A stretch of DNA of 15,977 bases from an uncultured Clostridia bacterium (GCA_900550765.1 URTC01000007.1:1-15977); one strand, 5' to 3'. Positions 7,189-14,578 are shown, counted from the first letter of the stretch. Notes: generated from the sequence alone by a model not told the origin. Numbers and translations are program-made.

Positions 7189-8370
7189 TTGAAGAGCGAA
7201 AAACGTTTCTGGGCGATCGTAGCCCTGGTGTTTGTGGCCATTTTGGTTTGGCAGATTTTTGCCGGTATCATGCCGGCGCTGCAAAGAGGCGTTGCCGCGC
7301 TTACGCCGTTTTTGATTGCCTTTGCCACGGCATATCTGCTGCGGCATCCGGTTATATGGCTGGAGAGGCTGCTGGTAATTATCAGTAAAAGAAAAACGCA
7401 TAAATGGCAGCATGCAGCAGCCTGCGCAATGGTGCTCATTCTGTTTTTAGGCCTGGCCGGGCTGCTGGTAGCCGTTATCGTGCCGAACGTTATTAACAAT
7501 ATCACGGATTTAGTGATTCGTCTGCCGGAATACATCAATACCTTTACCGCATTTCTCAGCCAGCAGATCGAGGCGCTGTCTCAGTGGCTGGATATTGACG
7601 TGAACGGCTATGTGGTGTCGGTGCTGCAATCGGCGGCAGAGAAGGCCAAAGATTCCGCCGAGGCTTTTGCGGGAGCGTTCCAGCTGTTTTCCGCAGCGAC
7701 GGGAATCGTATCCTCAACGATAAGCTTTCTTTTTGACGCGGTGATTTATATCATCGCCACCTTCTGCCTGTTGTATGACTATAACAAGATCAAACGCTCT
7801 GTGAAGCGTCTGCTGCGGGTGTTCGTACGGGATAATGCTCATTATAATAATGTCTGCGCCGTATGCCATGAAAGCGACGTGATCATAGAAAAATATATTG
7901 TGGTAAGGCTTTCTACCTCGCTGGGATTAGGCATTGTAAGCTATATTGGCTTTTTGATTTTAGGGCTGCCGTATGCCATTCTTTTGGCCACGGTGATCGC
8001 CATTACAAACCTGGTTCCCTATATCGGCCCCATCGTGGGCGCCGTACCGCCGATTTTAATTGCGCTGACGGCCGGCGATACGCGCCTGGCAATAGGGACG
8101 GCGGTATTTATTATCATCTGTCAGCAGATCGAAGGCAATATTTTAACGCCGCTGCTTACCGGTGACGCGCTGCAGGTCAGCCCGCTTTTGCTGCTTGTGG
8201 GCATTGCGGTGTTCGGCGCGATGATGGGGATTCCCGGCATGATTCTGGGCGCACCGATTGTGGCTATTCTGGCCGGTATTGCCCGCAAGGCGATGAACGC
8301 CGCGGAGCAGGCGGCGAAACATAACGAACAATACAAAAATGCGGAGGAACAAAACGATGCAGTTAAGTAA
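7189..8370 (+). CDS. AI-2E family transporter (PerM/UPF0118)
   Basis: 393 residues with about eight hydrophobic stretches: ~8-26, 33-53, 76-98, 168-196, 243-260, 262-290, 300-318 and 330-363. The C-terminal half carries the family signatures: ITNLVPYIGPIVGAVPP (272-288), then QQIEGNILTPLLTG (312-325), and SPLLLLVGIAVFGAMMGIPG (331-350). Residues ~100-165 are a non-membrane amphipathic segment, usual for this family. Members export autoinducer-2, or act as Na+/H+ antiporters or other exporters; the substrate cannot be assigned. The polar C-tail (~368-393) is rich in E, K, N and Q. It starts at TTG. Its last 14 nt overlap the downstream aminotransferase, so it is cotranscribed and probably translationally coupled with it. 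Its place after typA may reflect only shared housekeeping expression. Confidence 0.92.
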   Translation: MKSEKRFWAIVALVFVAILVWQIFAGIMPALQRGVAALTPFLIAFATAYLLRHPVIWLERLLVIISKRKTHKWQHAAACAMVLILFLGLAGLLVAVIVPNVINNITDLVIRLPEYINTFTAFLSQQIEALSQWLDIDVNGYVVSVLQSAAEKAKDSAEAFAGAFQLFSAATGIVSSTISFLFDAVIYIIATFCLLYDYNKIKRSVKRLLRVFVRDNAHYNNVCAVCHESDVIIEKYIVVRLSTSLGLGIVSYIGFLILGLPYAILLATVIAITNLVPYIGPIVGAVPPILIALTAGDTRLAIGTAVFIIICQQIEGNILTPLLTGDALQVSPLLLLVGIAVFGAMMGIPGMILGAPIVAILAGIARKAMNAAEQAAKHNEQYKNAEEQNDAVK

Positions 8371-9547
8371 AACATGTGAAGGTATTCAAAGCTCGGTAAC
8401 GCTGGCTATCGACGCAAAAGCCAAGGCGATGCGTGCCGAAGGCAAGGATGTGGTGAGCTTTGGCGCAGGGGAACCCGATTTTGCGACGCCGGCCTATATC
8501 GTGGATGCGGCGATTGCCGCCCTGAGGGACGGCCAGACAAAATATACAGCCGCCGCGGGAATGCCGCAGCTGCGCCAGGCTATTTGTGCGTTTACAAAGA
8601 AGAATATCGGGGTGGAGTATACCTTTGATCAGGTAGTAGTCAGCAACGGCGCCAAGCAGGCGCTGTTCAACGCACTGCAGGCGGTATGCAATCCGGGAGA
8701 TGAGGTGCTTTTGTTTGCCCCGTATTGGGTCAGCTATCCGGAGCTGATTAAAATGGCCGGCGCCAAACCGGTGTTTGTACCGACGGTTGAAGAAGAAGGC
8801 TTTGCCATCGATTTTACCGCGCTGGAAAATGCGGTGACAGAGCATACCAAGGCAATTATTTTAAACAGTCCCTCGAATCCTTCGGGTGCGGTGCTTTCGG
8901 AAAAAGAAGTGCGCACGATCGCCGCGCTGGCAATCAAAAAAGATTTTATCATTATTTCCGATGAGATCTATGACGCGCTGGTCTACGACGGTGCGAAGCA
9001 TTTTTCTCCTGCGAGCATTCCGGAGGCAAGGGATCGGGTGATCCTTATCAACGGTATGTCCAAGGCCTATGCGATGACTGGCTGGCGCATGGGATATTCC
9101 ATCAGCAATCCAACAATCGCTAAAATGATCGGCAGCTATCAGAGCCATGCCACGGGCAATCCCAATACCGTAGCACAGTATTCCACCCTTGCGGCTATTA
9201 CCAGCGAGAACCCGGAATTCAGCGCTATGCTGGAGGAATTCCGCCGGCGCAGAAATTATATGGTAGAAACGGTGAACGCCATAGAAGGTCTGCACGCACA
9301 GATGCCCGCGGGCGCATTTTACGTCATGGTCTGCATCAAGGATATAATCGGCAGGGAATATAACGGCAAAAAAATCAGCGGATCCATGGACTTTGCCGAA
9401 TATCTGCTGGATGCGCAGATGACGGCGGTAGTTCCGGGGCTGCCCTTCGGTGCCGACGGATATATCCGCCTTTCCTATGCGACAAGCATGGAGACGATCC
9501 AAAAGGGCCTGAAAAGAATTCGTGATTTTGTGAAAGGATTAAAGTGA
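8357..9547 (+). CDS. Pyridoxal-phosphate class I aminotransferase (aspartate aminotransferase type)
   Basis: 396 residues, matching the 390-400 of AspB/AspC-like enzymes of fold type I. The start ATG 8357 follows GGAGGA (8343-8348); the in-frame ATG 8339 would overlap that site. Family signatures in order: FGAGEPDF (35-42), the PLP phosphate region SNGAKQAL (96-103), NSPSNPSGAV (170-179), SDEIYDALVY (201-210), the PLP-binding Schiff-base lysine K236 in NGMSKAYAMTGWRMGY (232-247), and IRLSYATS near the end with the carboxylate-binding arginine. It should interconvert aspartate plus 2-oxoglutarate with oxaloacetate plus glutamate, though class I enzymes can take other substrates. The stop codon overlaps the next start by one base (TGATG), so the two products are probably made in fixed proportion. 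Class is certain; substrate is likely but not proven. Confidence 0.93.
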   Translation: MQLSKTCEGIQSSVTLAIDAKAKAMRAEGKDVVSFGAGEPDFATPAYIVDAAIAALRDGQTKYTAAAGMPQLRQAICAFTKKNIGVEYTFDQVVVSNGAKQALFNALQAVCNPGDEVLLFAPYWVSYPELIKMAGAKPVFVPTVEEEGFAIDFTALENAVTEHTKAIILNSPSNPSGAVLSEKEVRTIAALAIKKDFIIISDEIYDALVYDGAKHFSPASIPEARDRVILINGMSKAYAMTGWRMGYSISNPTIAKMIGSYQSHATGNPNTVAQYSTLAAITSENPEFSAMLEEFRRRRNYMVETVNAIEGLHAQMPAGAFYVMVCIKDIIGREYNGKKISGSMDFAEYLLDAQMTAVVPGLPFGADGYIRLSYATSMETIQKGLKRIRDFVKGLK

Positions 9548-10959
9548 TGTTAAAGTTAGATAAGCATACCAATCATTTGACCGAAAATATTTATCACTAT
9601 ACCCTGCAGGATGTGCCGGAACCCGAGCTGTACCGCGCCCTGTATGATTATAAATCGATTCCCAAGGTGGCCTTTAACGAGCGCCATGTGCCGATGATTA
9701 CCCCCAGCGAGCTGTGGATTACCGATACCACGTTCCGCGACGGGCAGCAGTCTACCTCGCCGTTTACGGCGGAACAGATTGTAGAAATCTATAAAATGCT
9801 CAGCCGCCTCAGCGGTGAGAACGGTATTATCCGCCAGAGCGAGTTCTTCCTTTACAGCGAAAAAGACCGGGCCGCTGTGGAAAAGTGCCAGGATTTAGGG
9901 CTGCGGTTTCCGGAGGTGACCAGCTGGATCCGGGCCAACCCCAAGGACTTTGAACTGGTAAAGGCTATGGGGCTCAGGGAAACGGGCATTTTGGTCAGCT
10001 GTTCGGACTACCATATCTTTAAAAAAATGAATCTGACCCGCTCGGGTGCGCTGGAGAAGTATCTTTCTATTGTCAAGGCGGCCTTGGAGCAGGGCATTGT
10101 TCCCCGGTGTCATTTTGAGGATATTACCCGGGCGGATTTCTATGGTTTTGTGGTGCCTTTTGCCACGGAGCTGATGAAGCTGAGTCAGGAGAGCGGCATT
10201 CCCATAAAAATCCGCGCCTGCGATACGATGGGCTTTGGCGTGTCCTATCCCGGCGCGTCGATTCCCCGCAGCGTGCAGGGGATCATTTACGGCCTGAACC
10301 ATTACGCAGGCGTGCCCAGCGCTCAGCTGGAATGGCACGGGCATAACGATTTTTACAAGGTAGTCAGCAATGCGGCTACGGCCTGGCTTTACGGCTGCAG
10401 CAGCGTGAACTGCTCCCTTTTGGGAATCGGCGAGCGAACGGGCAACTGCCCCTTAGAGGCCATGGCTATTGAGTATGCTTCCCTGCGGGGAACTACCGAC
10501 GGCATGGACCTTTCGGTGATTACCGAAATCGCACAGTTTTTTGAAAATGAGCTGGGCTATGAAATTCCGGCCAATACGCCGTTTGTGGGCCGCAACTTCA
10601 ACGCTACGCGGGCGGGAATCCATGCTGACGGCATGCTTAAGGATGAGGAGATTTATAACATCTTTGATACCAAGGAAATCTTAAACCGTCCGGCGATGGT
10701 AATCGTTGATGCGCATTCGGGTCTGGCGGGGATTGCCTATTGGGTGAACGGCTATTATCACTTAAGCGGTGAAATAGCGGTGGATAAGCGCGATGATATT
10801 GTGATAAAGATGAAAGAGCTGGTCGATAAAGAATATGCCGCCGGACGCAATACCGCCATGGGCGATGTGGAGCTGGACGGCATGCTGAAAGCGCTGGACA
10901 AGGATATCCATGCCGCATTTGAGCATCACTATTTGGCGGCAAAGTTATTGAAAAAATAG
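9547..10959 (+). CDS. Isopropylmalate/homocitrate/Re-citrate synthase-like condensing enzyme
   Basis: 470 residues of the DRE-TIM (HMGL-like) barrel superfamily, which condenses acetyl-CoA with a 2-oxo acid. The signature ITDTTFRDGQQS (58-69) holds the catalytic R64 and metal ligand D65. WHGHND (263-268) gives the other metal ligands H264 and H266, and GERTGN (295-300) follows. Residues after ~345 (RAGIHADGMLK, 355-365) match the helical region that follows the barrel in LeuA and homocitrate synthase. The ~50-residue N-terminal extension is not typical of canonical LeuA, and the ~510-residue form with a leucine-binding regulatory domain is not seen. Annotation pipelines often call this group 2-isopropylmalate synthase. 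No leuB, leuC or leuD is nearby, and the coupled aminotransferase makes oxaloacetate, so Re-citrate synthase (known from Clostridium kluyveri) is a serious alternative. Start ATG 9547, ribosome site AAAGGA (9533-9538). Confidence 0.85.
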   Translation: MLKLDKHTNHLTENIYHYTLQDVPEPELYRALYDYKSIPKVAFNERHVPMITPSELWITDTTFRDGQQSTSPFTAEQIVEIYKMLSRLSGENGIIRQSEFFLYSEKDRAAVEKCQDLGLRFPEVTSWIRANPKDFELVKAMGLRETGILVSCSDYHIFKKMNLTRSGALEKYLSIVKAALEQGIVPRCHFEDITRADFYGFVVPFATELMKLSQESGIPIKIRACDTMGFGVSYPGASIPRSVQGIIYGLNHYAGVPSAQLEWHGHNDFYKVVSNAATAWLYGCSSVNCSLLGIGERTGNCPLEAMAIEYASLRGTTDGMDLSVITEIAQFFENELGYEIPANTPFVGRNFNATRAGIHADGMLKDEEIYNIFDTKEILNRPAMVIVDAHSGLAGIAYWVNGYYHLSGEIAVDKRDDIVIKMKELVDKEYAAGRNTAMGDVELDGMLKALDKDIHAAFEHHYLAAKLLKK

Positions 10960-10982
10960 TTTTTGATAAATTTTATCAAAAA
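10960..10982. repeat. Perfect 23-bp AT-rich palindrome, candidate operator
   Basis: Arms TTTTTGATAAA (10960-10970) and TTTATCAAAAA (10972-10982) are perfect reverse complements around one central T. It starts one base after the stop codon of the condensing enzyme and ends about 27 bp before a -10 box. The 3' arm ends in A rather than T and no T-run follows, so it does not look like an intrinsic terminator. It may be a protein-binding site. Confidence 0.5.
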
Positions 10983-11009
10983 TCTATGGAAATTTCACCC
11001 GGAATGGTT

Positions 11010-11015
11010 TATAAT
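11010..11015 (+). promoter_or_regulatory. -10 element (TATAAT) for the P-loop/thrC/trpS operon
   Basis: A perfect TATAAT, with no good -35 at 16-18 nt upstream (TGGAAA is the best at 10987-10992). Expected start near 11022, about 23 nt before the first gene. A weak -35 next to a palindrome at roughly -40 to -62 would suit activator-dependent expression. Low information, inferred only. Confidence 0.45.
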
Positions 11016-11044
11016 ACAGGTATAACATTGAAGGAGGTTTTTCT

Positions 11045-11458
11045 ATGATCAAAATCATTTACGGAAAAAAAGGAGCAGGCAAAACGAAAAAGATTATCGA
11101 AAGCGCAAATATCGCTTCGGAAACCTGCAAGGGCAATGTAGCCTTCCTCTTTAACAGCAAACGGTATATCTGCGACCTGAAGCATCAGGTTCGCTTTATT
11201 GATACCAATGAATACGGCGTAAAGGGCGCGTATTTGTTTTTAGGCTTTATCAGCGGTCTGATCGCTTCTAACTTTGACCTGGAAAAAATTTATGTGGATG
11301 GTTTTTTAAAGCATATGGATCGGCCTATTGAGGAACTGGAGGATCTGTTCATTCGCCTGAAACCTCTTTGTGAAATGCACCGGGTGGAGCTCATTCTTTC
11401 GGTAAGCGCCGATAAGGATGAAATCCCGGCGTTTATGCAGGAATTTTTAGCAGATTAA
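11045..11458 (+). CDS. Small P-loop NTPase of unknown function
   Basis: 137 residues, complete, with AAGGAGG (11031-11037) 7 nt before ATG. The Walker A, GKKGAGKT (7-14), directly follows the first strand (MIKIIY). KIYVDGF (81-87), with D85, is a plausible Walker B after hydrophobic residues, and VELILSVSADKDEIP (113-127) would be the following strand and loop. A core of alternating strands and helices is predicted, with no membrane segment or extra domain, so this is a minimal single-domain NTPase. I do not recognise a named family and do not assign a substrate. Resemblance to PilT/Tmk-like P-loop proteins is only at the motif level. It leads an operon with thrC and trpS; thrC starts 9 nt after its stop. 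The stop codon is embedded in the thrC ribosome site (TAAGG). Confidence 0.82.
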   Translation: MIKIIYGKKGAGKTKKIIESANIASETCKGNVAFLFNSKRYICDLKHQVRFIDTNEYGVKGAYLFLGFISGLIASNFDLEKIYVDGFLKHMDRPIEELEDLFIRLKPLCEMHRVELILSVSADKDEIPAFMQEFLAD

Positions 11459-11467
11459 GGTAGCGTT

Positions 11468-12955
11468 ATGAAATATACTTCCACCAGGGATTCGTCCCTT
11501 TCGTATTCGGCGGCGAAATGCTTTGTTCAGGGGATTTCCGCCGAGGGCGGACTGTTTGTTCCCCAAAATTTTCCCTCAATGACCCTGCAGGACATTTCCG
11601 CTATGGCGGAAATGTCCTATTCGCAAAGGGCGTATGCCGTGCTCTCGCGTTTTTTGACGGATTTTTCCCCCGATGAGCTGGAGGACTGTATCCGCGGCGC
11701 TTACGGTAAAAAGTTTGACCGTCCCGATATTGCGCCGCTGCATGAGCTGGATGCGCGTACGGCCGTGCTGGAACTGTTTCACGGGCCTACTCTTGCTTTT
11801 AAAGATGTGGCGCTGCAGATTTTGCCGCGCTTTTTAAAATACGCAAAGGCCAAGGAGGGAGAACCGTGCGATATTCTGATTCTTGTGGCTACCTCCGGCG
11901 ATACGGGCAAAGCCGCGCTTGAAGGCTTTTGCGATGTGGACGGCATGCGCATCGCGGTGTTTTTCCCGAATGAGGGCGTCAGCCGTATGCAGCAGCTGCA
12001 AATGACCACCCAAGAGGGCGGCAATGTATTCGTATGCGCCGTCAACGGTAATTTTGACGATGCGCAGACCGGTGTAAAAAGAATTTTTGCCGACGCGCAG
12101 GTAAAGGAGAAGCTTTTGCAAAACGGGGTAAAGCTTTCCAGCGCCAATTCCATCAACTGGGGCCGGCTTGTGCCGCAGATCGTCTATTACTTCAGCGCCT
12201 ATGCCGATTGGCTGAAGCAGGGGCGCATCCAGGCAGGCGAAAAAATCAATTTTGTGGTTCCCACCGGAAATTTCGGGGATATTTTGGCGGGCTATTATGC
12301 CATGCGTATGGGCCTGCCGGTGCATAAGCTGGTTTGTGCCTCCAATAAAAACAATGTGCTTACCGAGTTCTTTGCAGGCGGCACCTATAACGCCAACCGT
12401 ACGTTTTATAAAACTATGTCGCCTTCTATGGATATTTTGATTTCCAGCAATTTGGAACGGCTTTTGTTTGAGTTGTCCGGCCGGGACGATGCGGCTGTAA
12501 GCGCGATGATGGCGCAGCTGAAGCAGAAGGGAGAATATTCTGTTTCTGCGCAAATGCAGGAGGCGTTAAAGCAAAGCTTCGCCGCCGGCTGCGCCGATGA
12601 GGAGGAAACACAGGCGGCGATTGCACGGCTATGGAAAGAGAAAAACTACTGTATAGATACCCATACGGCTGTGGCGGTGAGTGTATATGAAAAATATAAG
12701 GAAGCCTCCGGCGACGGTACGCCTACGGTTATCCTTTCCACGGCAAGCCCGTATAAGTTCCCCCGCGCGGTGCTTACCGCCATTTCCGGCAGTGCTCCGG
12801 AGGATGAGTTTGCGGCGGCCGCTGTTTTAGAAGCAATGGGCGTTCCGATGCCTGCCCAGATTGCCGGGTTAAAGGAAAAACCGGTGCTGCACCGCGGCGT
12901 TTGCGAGAAAGACGCGATGGCGCAGGAAATTTTTAAAATAGGAGACAAAAGATGA
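11468..12955 (+). CDS. thrC: Threonine synthase
   Basis: 495 residues, the long type of threonine synthase, a PLP (fold type II) enzyme that turns O-phosphohomoserine into threonine. Family signatures: TRDSSLSYS at the N-terminus, QGISAEGGLFVP (21-32), FHGPTLAFKDVALQ (104-117) with PLP lysine K112, ATSGDTGKAA (141-150) that binds the PLP phosphate, SSANSINWGRLVPQ (residues ~224-237), VPTGNFGD and NKNNVLTEF. The C-terminal third (YKTMSPSMDILISSN and onward) is also family-like. The start ATG 11468 is only 9 nt after the P-loop stop with TAAGG (11456-11460) as ribosome site. Its 3' end overlaps trpS by 4 nt (ATGA), so translation is likely coupled. No thrA/thrB genes are present in this window. 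Confidence 0.96.
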   Translation: MKYTSTRDSSLSYSAAKCFVQGISAEGGLFVPQNFPSMTLQDISAMAEMSYSQRAYAVLSRFLTDFSPDELEDCIRGAYGKKFDRPDIAPLHELDARTAVLELFHGPTLAFKDVALQILPRFLKYAKAKEGEPCDILILVATSGDTGKAALEGFCDVDGMRIAVFFPNEGVSRMQQLQMTTQEGGNVFVCAVNGNFDDAQTGVKRIFADAQVKEKLLQNGVKLSSANSINWGRLVPQIVYYFSAYADWLKQGRIQAGEKINFVVPTGNFGDILAGYYAMRMGLPVHKLVCASNKNNVLTEFFAGGTYNANRTFYKTMSPSMDILISSNLERLLFELSGRDDAAVSAMMAQLKQKGEYSVSAQMQEALKQSFAAGCADEEETQAAIARLWKEKNYCIDTHTAVAVSVYEKYKEASGDGTPTVILSTASPYKFPRAVLTAISGSAPEDEFAAAAVLEAMGVPMPAQIAGLKEKPVLHRGVCEKDAMAQEIFKIGDKR

Positions 12956-13959
12956 CGGACGATAAAAAGGTGATTTTTTCGGGTATACAGCCTTCGGGAT
13001 GTGTGACCATCGGCAATTATTTAGGCGCGCTGCGTTCCTGGAAGCAGCTGCAGGAGGAATATCACTGCTATTACTGCGTGGTGGATTTGCATGCGATTAC
13101 GGTTCGGCAGGAGCCTGCGGAGCTGAGAAGGCGCTGTATTGAACTGTATGCCGAGTATATTGCCTGCGGCCTTGACCCGGAAAAGAATGTGATGTTTTTT
13201 CAATCGCATGTGCCGGCACACAGCGAGCTTTCCTGGCTGCTGACCTGCAATTCCTATATGGGCGAAATGAGCCGGATGACGCAGTTTAAGGAAAAGAGCA
13301 AAAAAGCCGGAGCCAATGTCGGGCTTGGGCTGTTGTGCTATCCGGTATTGATGGCGGCGGATATTCTGTTATATAATGCGGATTTAGTTCCGGTGGGCGA
13401 AGATCAAAAGCAGCATCTGGAGCTGGCAAGAGATCTTGCGATTCGCTTCAACAGCGCCTACAGTGATACGTTCACCGTGCCGGAAGGGTATATTCCCAAA
13501 AACGGCGCACGGATTATGAGCCTTACGGATCCGACCAGTAAGATGAGCAAAAGTGCGGAAAATCCCAATGCCTTTGTTTCTATTTTGGATACGCCGGATG
13601 TGGTGATGAAAAAATTTGCCCGCGCCGTAACGGATTCTGACAGTACGATTCTCCATGACGCGGCCAATAAACCCGGCGTAACGAACCTGATCGAGATCTA
13701 TGCGGCTTGTACAGGCGAAGAGATTCCGGCCATTGAGGAAACTTTTGCCGGGAAAGGCTACGGTGATTTTAAAAAAGCCGTAGGCGAGGCCGTAGTGGAA
13801 ACCTTACGGCCGATTCAGGAGAATTTTAAGCGGATTATGGAAGATAAGGCCTATATAGAAAAATGCTATACCGAGGGCGCGCGTCAGGCCGCTTTTGCGG
13901 CAAATAAAACGTTGGCCAAGGTGCAGCGTAAAATGGGTCTTGCCCCGAAAAAATTGTAA
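12952..13959 (+). CDS. trpS: Tryptophanyl-tRNA synthetase
   Basis: 335 residues, standard length for bacterial TrpRS (class Ic). PSGCVTIGNYLGA (14-26) is the HIGH-type motif in the family's own form, and SKMSKS is at 196-201. VVDLHAIT (43-50), MAADILLYNADLVPVGEDQKQHLELARD (residues 134-161) and the NP.A..SI motif after KMSKS all match TrpRS. It charges tRNA-Trp in the cytoplasm. The start overlaps the thrC stop (ATGA at 12952-12955), with AGGAGA (12940-12945) as ribosome site. No T-box or tryptophan-responsive leader is visible, as the gene has no leader of its own. A strong terminator follows immediately. Certain. Confidence 0.98.
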   Translation: MTDDKKVIFSGIQPSGCVTIGNYLGALRSWKQLQEEYHCYYCVVDLHAITVRQEPAELRRRCIELYAEYIACGLDPEKNVMFFQSHVPAHSELSWLLTCNSYMGEMSRMTQFKEKSKKAGANVGLGLLCYPVLMAADILLYNADLVPVGEDQKQHLELARDLAIRFNSAYSDTFTVPEGYIPKNGARIMSLTDPTSKMSKSAENPNAFVSILDTPDVVMKKFARAVTDSDSTILHDAANKPGVTNLIEIYAACTGEEIPAIEETFAGKGYGDFKKAVGEAVVETLRPIQENFKRIMEDKAYIEKCYTEGARQAAFAANKTLAKVQRKMGLAPKKL

Positions 13960-13996
13960 AAAATCAGCCACAGCTGTTTTTGCTGTGGCTGATTTT
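13960..13996 (+). terminator. Strong intrinsic terminator of the P-loop/thrC/trpS operon
   Basis: A 15-bp stem pairs AAAATCAGCCACAGC (13960-13974) with GCTGTGGCTGATTTT (13982-13996); the 7-nt loop is TGTTTTT. It starts immediately after the trpS stop codon (13957-13959). The T-run is only 4 nt, followed by GTAC, but the GC-rich core is strong. Confidence 0.88.
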
Positions 13997-14039
13997 GTAC
14001 TGCTGCTTTTTGATGGGCTTGTTTTTGCAAAGGGATAAT

Positions 14040-14114
14040 AGGCAAAATCGCCTGCAAACGTTGGAGGGAACAGCAGGGAAAACTGGAAAGAATTCCATTA
14101 GGGCCCGTTGCAGG
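14040..14114 (+). other. Candidate structured RNA segment
   Basis: CCTGCAAACG (14051-14060) is complementary to CGTTGCAGG (14106-14114) with one bulged A, closing a domain. Inside it, TGGAA-AGAA-TTCCA (14084-14097) forms a hairpin. AGGC/GCCT (14040-14053) is an overlapping small hairpin that competes with the closing stem. No known RNA family (6S, SRP, RNase P, tmRNA) motif is seen. Random pairing cannot be excluded from one sequence. Confidence 0.25.
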
Positions 14115-14251
14115 AATGAAGATCTGCTGAAACGAGCGTTCTTCTGCCGGCGGAAGTTGAGGGGAATTTTTTATTAAGATGTATTGTAAAAATAGAGGCT
14201 GTAAAAACCTTTCGCTTCAAGGGAAGTGGGCTATGAAAGATTAAACCGCGC

Positions 14252-14304
14252 CAAGCCTGCCCTTAAAGCAGAAGGTGTCAAAACGCAAGTTTTGACGGAG
14301 GGAG
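14252..14304 (+). repeat. Interspersed hairpin repeat, copy A
   Basis: A 53-bp element with a perfect 8-bp stem, GTCAAAAC (14277-14284) and GTTTTGAC (14289-14296), around the tetraloop GCAA (a GNRA-type loop if transcribed), followed by GGAGGGAG. It is 51/53 identical to copy B, 274 bp downstream in the same orientation. Confidence 0.85.
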
Positions 14305-14392
14305 TGCGGCAGCCAAATTATGCGGCGCAGTTTATTTTCCTGCTTTCCCCGGTGTCCTTTCTCAGGTGTTACCGATAGGTTTGACGTTGCGC

Positions 14393-14444
14393 GATTCTCT
14401 CCCTCAGTCTCGCTTATGCTCGACGGCTCCTCATCAGAAGGCGC
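14393..14444 (-). repeat. Interspersed hairpin repeat, copy C (inverted, diverged)
   Basis: Read on the minus strand, this has the same flank layout as copies A and B: CCTTCT and a purine stretch, GTC, a variable centre of 12 nt, GAC, then TGAGGGAGAGAA. The centre differs (GAGCATAAGCGA instead of AAAACGCAAGTTTT) and forms a poorer stem. Relationship to A/B rests on the shared flank motif (GAC-x-GAGGGAG) and its position between them. Confidence 0.5.
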
Positions 14445-14525
14445 CAAAAAAGATGCGGTATTATCTGCGGAAATAGAGTATAAAGCTGCGTTCTATTGAT
14501 ACTCCGAAACAGATCGCAAGAGCAA

Positions 14526-14578
14526 CAAGCCTTCCCTTGAAGCAGAAGGTGTCAAAACGCAAGTTTTGACGGAGGGAG
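14526..14578 (+). repeat. Interspersed hairpin repeat, copy B
   Basis: The same 53-bp element as copy A with two substitutions (G to T at position 8, A to G at position 14). The stem-loop (14551-14570) is unchanged. It is followed by AGAAAG, a match to the extended end of copy C (GAGAGAA). Confidence 0.85.

Noticed and set aside
10960..10982. Rex binding site (redox regulator)
   Set aside because: The core TTGATAA...TTATCAA resembles the Rex half-sites, but the spacing is 17 rather than 18 bp and the inner bases differ. Too weak to name a regulator.
13980..14177. 65-residue plus-strand open frame after trpS
   Set aside because: It begins inside the trpS terminator, has no ribosome site and no recognisable motif.
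14241..14447. 68-residue minus-strand open frame spanning copies A and C
   Set aside because: It is made largely of repeat sequence, lacks a ribosome site and looks like a chance frame through the repeats.
14252..14578. CRISPR-like array
   Set aside because: Only two direct copies 274 bp apart, with an inverted relative between them and no regular spacers or cas genes.
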